Positions 43,084-52,089 of a stretch of DNA of 64,000 nt are shown piece after piece. The notes beneath the pieces are model-generated. The model was not told where the DNA came from and did no database searches. It saw only the letters and a program-made list of their open reading frames with translations. Both the position numbers and the translations under genes were made by a program. The stretch's first letter is position 1, and every line of letters begins with the position of its first letter. Source of the DNA: Brevibacterium sp. CBA3109 (GTDB taxonomy: Bacteria; Actinomycetota; Actinomycetes; Actinomycetales; Brevibacteriaceae); contig NZ_CP158281.1 of assembly GCF_040256645.1 (NCBI RefSeq), forward strand, positions 558,001 to 622,000, in the 5' to 3' direction.

Positions 43084-43170
43084 CACTTCCTCCGCCGGTG
43101 CTCACCGGATCAGGTTCGAAGGGTCTGCTTGCGCACTCTCAGCGCCGTTGTCGCGGCGCTCCCCTGTGGT
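43084..43170 (-). promoter_or_regulatory. TPP riboswitch (THI element)
   Basis: Read on the minus strand it shows the aptamer's conserved blocks in order: GGGG near the 5' side, CTGAGAG, ACCCTTCGAACCTGATC and a G/C stem ending GGCGGAGGAAG. The ribosome site GGAGG (43089-43093) lies within the last block, 9 nt before the tenA ATG. So TPP binding should hide it: translational control with high TPP turning tenA and the kinase off. Confidence 0.93.
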
Positions 43171-43228
43171 GCTTCGAGACTAGCACCAGCCCAGCATCTG
43201 AGCTCTTCACCGTGTCACCGGCGGCGCG

Positions 43229-43234
43229 TAGACT
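43229..43234 (+). promoter_or_regulatory. Leaderless -10 box for the VOC gene
   Basis: TAGACT, 6 nt before the ATG at 43241. Confidence 0.6.
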
Positions 43235-43240
43235 GCTCGC

Positions 43241-43603
43241 ATGGCAATCGCAAAGCAGCCCGTCGTCGTTCTCGACGCTCCTGACGCACGCGAACTCGCG
43301 GAGTTCTACGGTGAACTCCTCGACTGGCAGGTCAGAGTCGATGACGACGGCACCTGGGCAGAGATCACATCCGATTCCTGGCCGCCGATCTGCTTCCAAC
43401 AGGTCGAGGACTACCACGCACCCAGCTGGCCGAGCCAGGCCCACCCGCAGCAGATGCACCTCGACGTCGTCGTCGATGACCTTGATGTCGCCGAGGCGGC
43501 CGTGGTCAAACTCGGTGCAGGAAAGGCAGCCGAACAGCCGGGTGAGAGCTTCCGTGTCTTCCTGGACCCGGCAGGTCACCCGTTCTGCATCGTTCTGAAC
43601 TGA
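43241..43603 (+). CDS. VOC-family (glyoxalase-like) protein
   Basis: 120 aa single VOC module: DAPDARELAEFYGELLDW, FQQVEDYHAP, HLDVVVDDLDVAEAAVV and FRVFLDPAGHPFCIVL. Metal ligands of true glyoxalase I are only partly kept. Probably a small-molecule binding or modifying protein; substrate unknown. Leaderless start. Confidence 0.82.
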   Translation: MAIAKQPVVVLDAPDARELAEFYGELLDWQVRVDDDGTWAEITSDSWPPICFQQVEDYHAPSWPSQAHPQQMHLDVVVDDLDVAEAAVVKLGAGKAAEQPGESFRVFLDPAGHPFCIVLN

Positions 43604-43618
43604 GCTTCTGACCGGGGC

Positions 43619-43624
43619 TACAGT
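43619..43624 (+). promoter_or_regulatory. Leaderless -10 box for the HutD gene
   Basis: TACAGT, 6 nt before the ATG at 43631. Confidence 0.55.
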
Positions 43625-43630
43625 GATCAC

Positions 43631-44146
43631 ATGCACGTGATCACCTCATTCGGCGACCTCGAACCGGTTCCGTGGGCCAACGGTGCGGGGGAGACGACCG
43701 AGCTCGTCTCACTCACAGATTCCCAGGCCCTGACCCCGAGCCTTCGGCGGTGGCGCCTGAGCATCGCGCGTCTGGACCGCCCGGCTGCGTTCTCCCCGTT
43801 GCCGGGCCTGGCACGTACGTTTCTTCCCATCGGCGCCGAGGTCGGCCTTGAGATTGATGGACAGCTGCACTTCGTCGCCCAAGACGAACCCCAGAGGTTC
43901 CGTGGGGAACAGAACGTCTCGCTCGTCGAACTGGGCTCTCCGTGCTTCGCACTCAACCTCATGGTCGAGATCGATGACGGGGCCAGCTCAGGTCCACGTG
44001 CGTTGGAGATGTCGACTCGATTCACCGGCTCCGGGCTGTTTGCAGTGACGTTGGATTCGGGTCCCGGACAACCGAGATTCCAGCTGCTGGAACTCGAGAA
44101 ATCGGATGTACTTCCGGACCACCTCGGCGTGGCCATTCTGCACTGA
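43631..44146 (+). CDS. HutD/Ves-family cupin
   Basis: 171 aa beta-barrel cupin. PVPWANGAGETTELV near the start and RRWRLSIARLDRPAAFSPLPG are the HutD/Ves signature. HutD is thought to sense or limit histidine degradation intermediates, and Ves is of unknown function. No hut genes are in this window, so the role here is open. Confidence 0.82.
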   Translation: MHVITSFGDLEPVPWANGAGETTELVSLTDSQALTPSLRRWRLSIARLDRPAAFSPLPGLARTFLPIGAEVGLEIDGQLHFVAQDEPQRFRGEQNVSLVELGSPCFALNLMVEIDDGASSGPRALEMSTRFTGSGLFAVTLDSGPGQPRFQLLELEKSDVLPDHLGVAILH

Positions 44147-44200
44147 GGCAGGGGCCGTCGCAGGCGCCGAATCCGGACCTGCCAATATCCTGCGAAGCGC

Positions 44201-45748
44201 TTGTCCCGTGCGTCACATGGAACGGCATCATCGCAGGTCAGCCATCATGGGGACGTTGCCTGCTCACAGCGTTGTCTCAGCTTCCGAGGGGGTGAGTCAG
44301 GAACTCCGTACATCGACGGCCGATACTGGACTCAGGGACCAGTCATCGGAGGAACTTTGGGGTCGAATCAGAATGAGTCAGGCAGACTGAACGGGCAGGA
44401 CGGCGCAGCGTCCGGTCACGACAGATCAGCATCGCGAGACGGCGACTTTGAAACGATCGTGCAGGCGTCTCAGACCCTGCCTCTGATCACCGAAGAACTC
44501 GCAGCCGCACACTCAGCCACACACGTCAGAAACACCCAGTCGACGCCGCCGCCGACCCCGCACGTGACGACACCGGTGTTGCCGCCGAATCCGATCCGCC
44601 GCGAAGAATCGCAGGGGTCGGCGACTCGGATGCTGCAGGCGAACACGACGGTGGTGAACGACACTGCTGATCTCGGTGAATCGGCACCGCTGGACACCGA
44701 CACGAATGACAAAGCCGAGAAGAAGACGAAGAGCGAAAGCAGGGTCTCCGCGACTCAGCTCCTCGCCGGTGCCGCAGCCGCGGCCACCTCTTCGGTCATC
44801 GGCGGACAACTGGGTGTCGCCGGAACGGTCGTCGGTGCAGGGGTCGCGAGCATCATCACCGGACTCGCAGTGACGCTCTATACCAGCAGCCTCGACAAGG
44901 GCAAAGAGAAGATCAAGGAAGTCGGCACAAAGCTGGCTCCGGCCGTCAAGGCGACGTCACTCGGTGTCAAAACGCAGAGATCCGCCGCGGTTGCAACGTT
45001 CCAAGCGTCAGGACCTTCCCGGGTCGCTGGAACCTTCGGGAGCCTGCACGACGAGGCAGCCGCAGACACGAGCCTCGACGCCACGTCATCCGATGCCAGG
45101 TCGTCCGATGCCACGTCATCCGCCGACACCGAGGGATCCAGCGACGAACCCAAATCGTGGTGGCAGAAGCTGCGCCGCAAACGAGTCCTCTACCCGGTGG
45201 CTATCGGGGTGGCGACATTCGGAATCGGACTGGGTGCCGTGGTCATGGCCGAATCATTCACCGATGCCGACATCTCGCCCGGGACCTCGCAGATCTCACG
45301 ATCCGTGTCCGGAAACTCCGGCACCGGGGATGACTCCGGAAGCTCACAAGACGGTGGCGGCACCTCCGAATCCGGCTCATCCGGGGCAGATTCCCAACCC
45401 GGCCAGAACCCGAATCAGGGAAGCGGAAACGAGGGTTCGACGACGAGCGAAGGGCAGTCCACCTCGGCGAACGAGGGCAGCTCGACGGCCTCCTCGACTG
45501 CCGATCAGACGGGCACTGACCAGGGCACTGATGCCAGCTCATCCGCAGCCACCGGTGACGATACTGCCGGAGCCGGCAGCGATTCGAGCGGATCCAGCAG
45601 CTCCGGGGCGGATGCCTCGGGCGGGGGAGCAACGTCCTCGGGTGGAAGTTCGGGTTCCGGCTCGCAGGGCAGCGCGGGAAGCTCTGACTCCGGAAGCTCC
45701 GGCTCGAGCTCGGCAGGCGGTTCAAGTGCCGCGACAGCCGAAGGATGA
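44201..45748 (+). CDS. Membrane protein with helical anchor domain and Ser/Gly-rich tail
   Basis: 515 aa if started at TTG 44201; the true start is unclear (GGAGGA at 44348-44353 precedes TTG 44357 too closely; GTG 44459 and ATG 44630 are alternatives). A hydrophilic Ser/Thr/Pro region leads to a hydrophobic Ala/Gly-rich helix pair (ATQLLAGAAAAATSSVIGG, about 184-228) of a type common in actinobacterial membrane proteins. A second span (about 325-350, VLYPVAIGVATFGIGLGAVV) is followed by a Ser/Gly/Asp low-complexity outer tail of about 160 aa. Function unknown; a cell-surface role is likely. Confidence 0.65.
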   Translation: MSRASHGTASSQVSHHGDVACSQRCLSFRGGESGTPYIDGRYWTQGPVIGGTLGSNQNESGRLNGQDGAASGHDRSASRDGDFETIVQASQTLPLITEELAAAHSATHVRNTQSTPPPTPHVTTPVLPPNPIRREESQGSATRMLQANTTVVNDTADLGESAPLDTDTNDKAEKKTKSESRVSATQLLAGAAAAATSSVIGGQLGVAGTVVGAGVASIITGLAVTLYTSSLDKGKEKIKEVGTKLAPAVKATSLGVKTQRSAAVATFQASGPSRVAGTFGSLHDEAAADTSLDATSSDARSSDATSSADTEGSSDEPKSWWQKLRRKRVLYPVAIGVATFGIGLGAVVMAESFTDADISPGTSQISRSVSGNSGTGDDSGSSQDGGGTSESGSSGADSQPGQNPNQGSGNEGSTTSEGQSTSANEGSSTASSTADQTGTDQGTDASSSAATGDDTAGAGSDSSGSSSSGADASGGGATSSGGSSGSGSQGSAGSSDSGSSGSSSAGGSSAATAEG

Positions 45749-45853
45749 GGGGCCGGAATATTGAGGAGGGTGGCCTTGCTTGTACCAGATAAGGAAACTG
45801 GTTAGCGTGAAAATCGGTTGCGACAGTCTTCTGCACGCTGCCAGGAACTCGAT

Positions 45854-45870
45854 ATCACGGGAGCCGTGAT
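45854..45870. promoter_or_regulatory. Inverted repeat upstream of the catalase promoter
   Basis: ATCACGG-GAG-CCGTGAT, a perfect 7-bp inverted repeat about 43 bp before the katA -10. A candidate operator for an oxidative-stress regulator, or a terminator of the preceding gene. Confidence 0.45.
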
Positions 45871-45912
45871 CGGCCCTCCGCCTCATCGGACGCAGACGAG
45901 CAATGTTCGTCC

Positions 45913-45918
45913 TATGAT
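45913..45918 (+). promoter_or_regulatory. katA -10 box
   Basis: TATGAT, which gives a leader of about 50 nt before the ATG at 45977. Confidence 0.5.
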
Positions 45919-45976
45919 GGATGAAGTGGACCGGGAAGAATGACTCCCCGTCGCCCAATCGGTTGAAGGAGAAGCA

Positions 45977-47464
45977 ATGACGAAACACGCTGATCATGAA
46001 CACCCAGGATTCGACGGCACGAAGCCCTCGACGACCGAGGCAGGTAAGCCGCGAGAGTCCGACGCGCATTCGCTGAGCGTCGGAGCAGACGGCCCTCTCC
46101 TCCTCCACGACGTTGAACTCGTCGAGAAGCTGGCTCGGTTCGACCGCGAACGCGTTCCCGAGCGCAGTCCCCACGCCAAGGGCTCCGGTGCCTTCGGTGA
46201 ACTGGAGATCACTGCAGACGTCTCCGCCTACACCCGGGCTAAGTTCCTGCAGAAGGGCACCAAGACCCCGATGCTCGCACGGTTCTCCACCGTCGCCGGT
46301 GAGCTGGGCTCACCTGATTCCTGGCGTGACGTGCGTGGATTCGCGCTCAAGTTCTACACCGAAGACGGAAACTTCGACATGGTGGGCAACAACACCCCCG
46401 TGTTCTTCGTCCGTGATCCCATGAAGTTCCCCGACTTCATCCACTCGCAGAAGCGCACCCCTGATTCAGGCCTGCGCAGCAACAACATGCAGTGGGACTT
46501 CTGGTCGCTCTCGCCCGAATCGGCACACCAGGTCACCTACCTCATGGGACCGCGTGGTCTGCCCAAGACCTGGCGGAACATGAACGGATACTCCTCACAC
46601 ACCTACATGTGGGCCAATGACGCCGGCGAACGCTTCTGGGTCCAGTACCACTTCCACACCGATCAGGGTGTGGAGAACATGACGAACGAGGAAGCCGGCC
46701 AGCTCGCAGGCGAGGACGGAGACGTCCACCGTCGCGACCTGTTCGACGCGATCGAGCGCGGCGACTACCCGTCCTGGACCGTCAGCGTCCAGATCATGCC
46801 CTACGAAGAGGCCAAGACCTACCGCTTCAACCCCTTCGACCTCACCAAGACCTGGTCGAAGAAGGACTACCCGCTCATGGAGATCGGGAAGTTCACGCTC
46901 AACAAGAACCCGTCGAACCATTTCGCCCAGATCGAGCAGGCTGCATTCAGCCCCTCGAACACCGTGCCGGGCACCGGAATCTCGCCCGACAAGATGCTCA
47001 TGGGCCGCGTATTCTCCTACCCAGACGCACAGCGGAACCGCATCGGCACGAACTTCAACCAGCTGCCGGTCAACGCACCCGTTACGAAGACCAATTCCTA
47101 TGACAAGGAAGGTCAGATGGAGTACCACCACTCAGGTGATGCTCCGAACTATGCACCCAACTCCTACGGCCGTCCGTACCAGGCCGCGGAGACTCCGGTT
47201 GAGGCACGGTGGGAATCCGATGGTGAGCTCGTTCGCAGCGCCGCCACGCTCCACGCGGAGGACGATGACTTCGGCCAGGCACACACTCTGATTCGCGAGG
47301 TCTACTCTGAAGAGGAGCGCCAGGGCCTCATCGAAACCGTCGTCGGTGCATTGAAGGACGGCGTGGAAGAGCCCGTGCTCTCCAACGTCTTCCAGTACTG
47401 GCGCAACATCGATGACGAGGTCGGCCGCGCAATCGAGGACAAGTACAAGTCCGAGACAGCGTGA
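45977..47464 (+). CDS. katA: Monofunctional heme catalase (clade 3, small subunit)
   Basis: 495 aa, cytoplasmic; splits hydrogen peroxide. The catalytic His lies in [16 protein letters not shown] (near residue 68), Asn in [11 protein letters not shown], and the heme-ligand Tyr in [14 protein letters not shown]. Strong ribosome site GAAGGAGAAGCA. It would detoxify peroxide from the amine and GMC oxidases encoded in the region, a link by inference only. Confidence 0.96.
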   Translation: MTKHADHEHPGFDGTKPSTTEAGKPRESDAHSLSVGADGPLLLHDVELVEKLARFDRERVPERSPHAKGSGAFGELEITADVSAYTRAKFLQKGTKTPMLARFSTVAGELGSPDSWRDVRGFALKFYTEDGNFDMVGNNTPVFFVRDPMKFPDFIHSQKRTPDSGLRSNNMQWDFWSLSPESAHQVTYLMGPRGLPKTWRNMNGYSSHTYMWANDAGERFWVQYHFHTDQGVENMTNEEAGQLAGEDGDVHRRDLFDAIERGDYPSWTVSVQIMPYEEAKTYRFNPFDLTKTWSKKDYPLMEIGKFTLNKNPSNHFAQIEQAAFSPSNTVPGTGISPDKMLMGRVFSYPDAQRNRIGTNFNQLPVNAPVTKTNSYDKEGQMEYHHSGDAPNYAPNSYGRPYQAAETPVEARWESDGELVRSAATLHAEDDDFGQAHTLIREVYSEEERQGLIETVVGALKDGVEEPVLSNVFQYWRNIDDEVGRAIEDKYKSETA

Positions 47465-47777
47465 TCCGGAAGTCGGAGTGAGTCGGGTGGTGTGAGCATC
47501 GGTGCGAAGCTGATGCCCTCACCCGGCCGCTAGCGGCCAGACATGTTGACGACCCGGGTGCCTCAAGTTGAGGCACCCGGGTCGTTTTCGTCTGCGGCTC
47601 CAGCTACGGTGGGCGGCCGGAGTGCGCGCTGTGTCTCCCGCCAGCGGGCGGAGAGAGCGCTCATCTGGCTAGGTCTCCTTGCGTCGATCAACGCTGAGGT
47701 CGAAAAAGTCGTCACTGGCGCCGACAATTTCGAACTCAGCATTGATTGAGAGCCGACCAGCCGTGGGCCAGGACCGT
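47465..47777. other. Intergenic region, 313 bp, between convergent katA and the permease
   Basis: Contains a 14-bp palindrome GGCCGCTAGCGGCC (47525-47538) and a very strong terminator (47549-47585). The remaining 190 bp show no signal. Confidence 0.5.
47549..47588 (+). terminator. katA rho-independent terminator
   Basis: ACGACCCGGGTGCCTCAA (47549-47566) pairs perfectly with 47568-47585 and is followed by TTTT: an 18-bp potential stem (the loop opens to about 5 nt). Confidence 0.85.
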
Positions 47778-49388
47778 TTAGTCATCGATCTCGTCGAGGA
47801 GCTTCTTCTCGTCGGTGGCCAGCTGCTCCTTGTCGAGGTGCTGCATGAAGTGCTTCTTGCCTCGGGCGTACCAGAGCACGATGCTGAGGACGAGGACTGC
47901 GAGCACAGCGATGGGGGAGTAGTTGAAGGTCGAGATGGTGATCGGCAGCGTGGGCGGCAGCACGAACAGGATGCAGATGAAGATCACCCAGACGACAGCG
48001 ATCCACCCGATGACTGCGCTCCAGCGCCCCAAATTCCAAGGGCCGGCCTTGAAGTCATCGCCCCGGAGCCGCCGCAGCAGAACGGGCGCAACATAGGCGA
48101 TGTAGAGCCCGATCACCGCTACACTCGTCACCGCCAGGTAAGCGGTCTCATTGAACAGCGCCGGCACGGTCAGAATCGAGGACAGCACGATGCACAGCCA
48201 GATCGAGTTCGTGGGTGTGCCGGTGCGTGGATTGACCTTCTTCCAATGCTTGGAGCCGGGGATCGCATCGTCGCGGGAGAATGCGTAACTCATCCGCGAG
48301 TTCGCCGTCACCGACGCCATGCCGCAGAAGAACTGGGCGCCGCAGACGATGAAGAGCAGGAACTTCGCCATCGTCGGGTTGTTCAGGGCGTCGAGGAACA
48401 CCTGTGCCGGCGGCAGACCCGTTGCCGTGGCATTGAGCGCGGTCAGTCCAGCCTCGGAACCGTCCTGGATCGCGGCCGTGATCGAATACAGCAGGATCCA
48501 ACCACCGATGATCGAGATGACCACGCTCATGACGATGCCCTTGGGTGCGGCGGTCGAAGCGTTCTTGGTCTCCTCGGCCACGTGTGCCGAGGCGTCATAG
48601 CCGGTGTACGTGTACTGGGCCATGAGCAGACCCATGAGGAAGACGAACGGCATGAACGTGAACCCGGTTTCGTTGTGCCAGGCCGTCATGGTCCAGCTGA
48701 ACGACTGATGCTTCGTGGGCATGATCCACAGGGCAGTGACGATGACGAGCACACCGACGATGTGCCACCAGGCGGAGACGCCGGAGAGCAGATTGACCAG
48801 GTTGACGCCGAAGGTGTTGAGCAGACCATGCAGGGTGATGATGACGAGGAACAGCAGGAACGTGTTGAGGGCCGTGGGCACGACTCCGAAGGTCAGTGCC
48901 GCGAAGGCCATCATGGTCGTCGCCGCGCCGAAGTCGATGGCTGCAGTCACGGCCACCTCGCCGAGGAAGTTGAACCATCCCACGTACCAGGCCCAATGCC
49001 GCTTGTTGCGTTTGGCCAGGCGGCCGGCCCAGAAGTACAGCCCACCCGCCGTCGGGTACTTTGAACAGACTTCAGCCATGGCCAGTGCCACGCAGAGGAC
49101 GAAGATGCCGACCAGCGGCCACCCGATTGTGATCGCGGCCGGGCCGCCCGATCCGAGCGCAATGCTGTAGGAGGTGATGCAGCCGGCGAGGATCGAGATG
49201 ATGGAGAAGGAGACCGCGAAGTTGCCGAAGCCCGACATGCCGCGTTTGAGCTCCTGCTTGTACCCGAGTTCGGCAAGACTGGCCTCGTCAGCGCTGAGGG
49301 CCGGGGCGGCAGCGTCGTGATCGTTTGTGCCATCGTGCGGCGTCGGCCCGGATGCCGGATCGTTGGGTGGAGAGGATTCATTGCTCAT
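47778..49388 (-). CDS. APC-family amino acid/polyamine permease
   Basis: 536 aa from ATG 49388 (MSNESSPPN); the frame stays open to 49664 but that extension is repeat-derived and lacks a ribosome site. About 12 helices in APC order, starting GFGNFAVSFSIISILAGCIT after a cytoplasmic N-terminus, with GYDASAHVAEETKNAS, a permease signature. The acidic/basic C-terminal tail is cytoplasmic. It is divergent from the puuA-like gene, so it is probably the putrescine or GABA permease of that cluster. Confidence 0.88.
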   Translation of the reverse strand: MSNESSPPNDPASGPTPHDGTNDHDAAAPALSADEASLAELGYKQELKRGMSGFGNFAVSFSIISILAGCITSYSIALGSGGPAAITIGWPLVGIFVLCVALAMAEVCSKYPTAGGLYFWAGRLAKRNKRHWAWYVGWFNFLGEVAVTAAIDFGAATTMMAFAALTFGVVPTALNTFLLFLVIITLHGLLNTFGVNLVNLLSGVSAWWHIVGVLVIVTALWIMPTKHQSFSWTMTAWHNETGFTFMPFVFLMGLLMAQYTYTGYDASAHVAEETKNASTAAPKGIVMSVVISIIGGWILLYSITAAIQDGSEAGLTALNATATGLPPAQVFLDALNNPTMAKFLLFIVCGAQFFCGMASVTANSRMSYAFSRDDAIPGSKHWKKVNPRTGTPTNSIWLCIVLSSILTVPALFNETAYLAVTSVAVIGLYIAYVAPVLLRRLRGDDFKAGPWNLGRWSAVIGWIAVVWVIFICILFVLPPTLPITISTFNYSPIAVLAVLVLSIVLWYARGKKHFMQHLDKEQLATDEKKLLDEIDD

Positions 49389-49505
49389 GGAGAACACCGT
49401 TCTTCTCGAAATGATTGCTTCCGCTGGCCGGCCGGCCGGCTGGCTGGCTGTCTGGCCGGCTCGGATCGTCGGGCCGAACCCCCTATGGCCCATTCCTGTG
49501 GTCTG

Positions 49506-49542
49506 GACCGGTCGTCGCTGACCGGTCGTCGCTGACCGGTCG
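49506..49542. repeat. 14-bp tandem repeat, 2.6 copies
   Basis: GACCGGTCGTCGCT at 49506-49519 and 49520-49533, then GACCGGTCG at 49534-49542. It holds the palindrome GACCGGTC three times at 14-bp spacing. Confidence 0.65.
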
Positions 49543-49717
49543 GCATCGTCGGAATCCGGCTGTTGGCCAGGCGCGGACATCGAGACTGACGCGTGCGCGT
49601 CCGTCTGGAACGCGATTGTGGAATGGGTGCGGAAGTCACGAAAATAGTGCGTGATGCAGTTCACAACTCTGTTCTGACGTTGAGCTTGTCACCGTGCAAA
49701 TGGTTTGTCAATAGGTA

Positions 49718-49750
49718 TTTGTTCAGACGACAAACCTACGTTGTCGACAA
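49718..49750. promoter_or_regulatory. Candidate GntR/FadR operators
   Basis: TTTGT-N7-ACAAA (49718-49734) and the perfect palindrome TTGTCGACAA (49741-49750) lie between the divergent permease and puuA-like genes. They resemble GntR/FadR sites (half-sites TTGT/ACAA). The regulator encoded at 54358 is the obvious candidate. Confidence 0.55.
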
Positions 49751-49937
49751 TTTTGGCCCAGCTATTGCGCGTAAATGGTTCGGTGGCATACCTTAAGTGA
49801 GAGAGTCTTCCTGAACCGTCGCAAGCCGCTACTGCCGCACAGCACCACCCCCGCAACGATGCGTGACCACCGCAGGGATGCAGCCCGTCGCAAGGATGCG
49901 AACACATCGTCGAGTTGGGCTACCGAGAAGAGGAATC

Positions 49938-51302
49938 ATGAACGTGACTTCATCAGATATGACCCTGGAGCAGCTGCAGGCAGACATCGCCGCCGGCAGC
50001 GTCGACACGGTACTCGTCGCCGCTGCAGACATACAGGGCCGACTCCAAGGCAAGAGGATCACGGGCCGCTTCTTCCTCGACGAAGTGTTGGACAGCGGCA
50101 CCGAAGGCTGCAACTACATGATGGCCACCGACGTCGAGATGAACACCATCGACGGGTACGAACTCACCTCCTGGGAACGCGGCTACGGCGACCTCATGTT
50201 CGTCCCCGACTATTCGACCCTGCGCCGCATCCCCTGGCACCCGGCGACCGTGATGGTCCAATGCGATCTGGCCTTCGTCGACGGCTCACCGCTGAGCGTC
50301 TCCCCACGACAGGTCCTCAAGGCCCAACTGGAGCGACTCGAGAAACTGGGCTATAGCCCCATCGGTGCCACAGAACTCGAATTCGCCCTCTACAACACCG
50401 GCTACCGCGAGGCGATGGCAGGCGACTACCGCAACCTCGAAGCCGCCAGCACCTACAACATCGACTACTCCCTCTTCGGCACCGGCCAGGTCGAAGGCTA
50501 TCTGCGCAGACTGCGCAACGAGATGGACGGCGCCGGACTCTACACCGAAAGCGCGAAGGGCGAATGCAACCTCGGTCAGCTTGAGGTCGGCTTCCGCTAC
50601 ACCGACATGCTCGCCACCTGCGACAACCACGTCGTCTACAAGCTCGGTGCGAAGGAGATCGCAGACCAAGAGGGCAAGTCGGTGACCTTCATGGCCAAAC
50701 CCAACGACCGCGAAGGCAGCTCCTGCCACATCCACATGAGCCTGTGCGACACCGCAGGCACTCCGGTCTTCCCTACCGGCCACGGCACGCAAATGTCAGA
50801 GACGATGAAGCACTTCGTCGCCGGTGTCGTTGCCACCCAGCACGACTTCACCTACCTTTATGCCCCGAACATCAATTCCTACAAGCGCTTCGCCGACGGC
50901 TCCTTCGCCCCCACTGCGGTGGGTTGGGGATGGGACAACCGAACCTGTGCCGTGCGCATCGTCGGTCACGGACCCGCCCTGCGCTTCGAACAGCGCGTTC
51001 CCGGCGCAGACGCCAACCCCTACCTTGCGAGCGCAGCCCTCATCGCAGCCGGAATCCACGGAATCGAGAACGAACTCGAACTGCCCGAAGCCCTCGCCGG
51101 CAACGCCTACACCCAGGACGCGCCGAGCATTCCGCGCCGCCTCCACGACGCTGTCGCCGCCTTCGAATCCTCCGATATCGCCCGCCATGCCTTCGGCGAC
51201 GAGGTCGTGAACCACTACACCCATGCCGGTGAAGTCGAGATGGCGGCTTTCGACGCCGCAGTCACCGATTGGGAGGTCCGGCGTGGTTTTGAGCGACTCT
51301 GA
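49938..51302 (+). CDS. puuA: Glutamine synthetase-like gamma-glutamylpolyamine synthetase (PuuA type)
   Basis: 454 aa from ATG 49938 (MNVTSSDM), which has GAAGAGGA upstream. Glutamine synthetase fold: N-terminal beta-grasp (VAAADIQGRLQGKRITGRFF), catalytic region with GATELEFALYNTGY, KPNDREGSSCHIHMSL and RFEQRVPGADANPYLASAA. It lacks the adenylylation features of housekeeping GlnA. Context (hydrolase, aldehyde dehydrogenase, permease) points to ATP-dependent joining of glutamate to putrescine, first step of the Puu pathway, as for Streptomyces GlnA3-type enzymes. Confidence 0.88.
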   Translation: MNVTSSDMTLEQLQADIAAGSVDTVLVAAADIQGRLQGKRITGRFFLDEVLDSGTEGCNYMMATDVEMNTIDGYELTSWERGYGDLMFVPDYSTLRRIPWHPATVMVQCDLAFVDGSPLSVSPRQVLKAQLERLEKLGYSPIGATELEFALYNTGYREAMAGDYRNLEAASTYNIDYSLFGTGQVEGYLRRLRNEMDGAGLYTESAKGECNLGQLEVGFRYTDMLATCDNHVVYKLGAKEIADQEGKSVTFMAKPNDREGSSCHIHMSLCDTAGTPVFPTGHGTQMSETMKHFVAGVVATQHDFTYLYAPNINSYKRFADGSFAPTAVGWGWDNRTCAVRIVGHGPALRFEQRVPGADANPYLASAALIAAGIHGIENELELPEALAGNAYTQDAPSIPRRLHDAVAAFESSDIARHAFGDEVVNHYTHAGEVEMAAFDAAVTDWEVRRGFERL

Positions 51303-52089
51303 CCCGACCCCGGTACGAGCAGACCTCGACCCGCCGACGCGCCGCCCGCTCATCGGGCTGCCCACCTATTATGGCCGCGGCCAGTTCGGAGTCTGGGACC
51401 GGGACGCGGCGTTCCTGCCCAGCGTCTACGTCACCGCCGTGACCCGAGCCGGCGGCCGCGCCGTCCTCCTGCCCCCTGAAGACCCCTGGGCTCTGAGCGA
51501 GGTGGCCGAACTCGACGGCCTCATCCTCACCGGCGGCGACGACGTCGACCCCGGACTCTACGAAGCGCGGGCCCACCCCCGCACCCAGGTTCCCAACGTG
51601 CGTCGCGACTCCTTCGAGACCACCCTGTACCGGCACGCCCGCACCGCGAATGTGCCGGTGTTCGCGATCTGCCGCGGCGCCCAGATCGTCAACACCGTCC
51701 ACGGTGGAACCCTGCATCAGCACCTGCCCGACCTCGATGGCTACGGTGCCCACGCGGCTGAGAAGAAGGACGAATTCGCCGAGGTGGAGGTGGCGACGAC
51801 ACCTGATACCGCCGTGGCCGGCCTGATCGGAACCGGGGCCACGGTCAGGTGCCACCATCACCAGGCCATCGACAACCTCGGCGCTGGACTGATCGTGAGC
51901 GCACGCTCCGACGACGGCTGCATCGAGGCCCTCGAGACTCCAGACGGTTCGATGCTCGCGGTGCAGTGGCACCCGGAGGAGACCCTTGAGGATCTGCGCC
52001 TGTTCACCGGCCTCGTCGAGGCCGCCGCCTGCCGCGCAAAGACAAGGACAACCACGACACTACAGACGCCAACGGAGGCCCACCGATGA
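51283..52089 (+). CDS. puuD: Gamma-glutamyl-GABA hydrolase (PuuD type)
   Basis: 268 aa class I glutaminase-like hydrolase. GTG start at 51283, chosen because GGGAGG lies 7 nt upstream; it overlaps the end of puuA by 20 bp. [19 protein letters not shown] at the start, [15 protein letters not shown], nucleophile Cys in [10 protein letters not shown] and His/Glu in [11 protein letters not shown]. Releases GABA and glutamate, the last Puu step. The ATGA at its end overlaps the next gene. Confidence 0.88.
   Translation: MVLSDSDPTPVRADLDPPTRRPLIGLPTYYGRGQFGVWDRDAAFLPSVYVTAVTRAGGRAVLLPPEDPWALSEVAELDGLILTGGDDVDPGLYEARAHPRTQVPNVRRDSFETTLYRHARTANVPVFAICRGAQIVNTVHGGTLHQHLPDLDGYGAHAAEKKDEFAEVEVATTPDTAVAGLIGTGATVRCHHHQAIDNLGAGLIVSARSDDGCIEALETPDGSMLAVQWHPEETLEDLRLFTGLVEAAACRAKTRTTTTLQTPTEAHR

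Larger units (their letters stand above)
49389..49937. other. Divergent regulatory region of the second putrescine cluster, 549 bp
   Basis: Holds GGCC/GGCT-rich repeats (about 49424-49475), a 14-bp tandem repeat (49506-49542) and candidate FadR/GntR operators (49718-49750). AT-rich around 49650-49790, fitting promoters for both directions. No gene is seen. Confidence 0.55.

Noticed and set aside
49424..49475. GGCC/GGCT repeats as an origin or attachment site
   Set aside because: Low-complexity only; no integrase, no dnaA boxes, no flanking duplication.
49389..49664. N-terminal extension of the permease
   Set aside because: The frame stays open but reads through GGCC-rich repeats, has no ribosome site, and relatives start near MSNESS.
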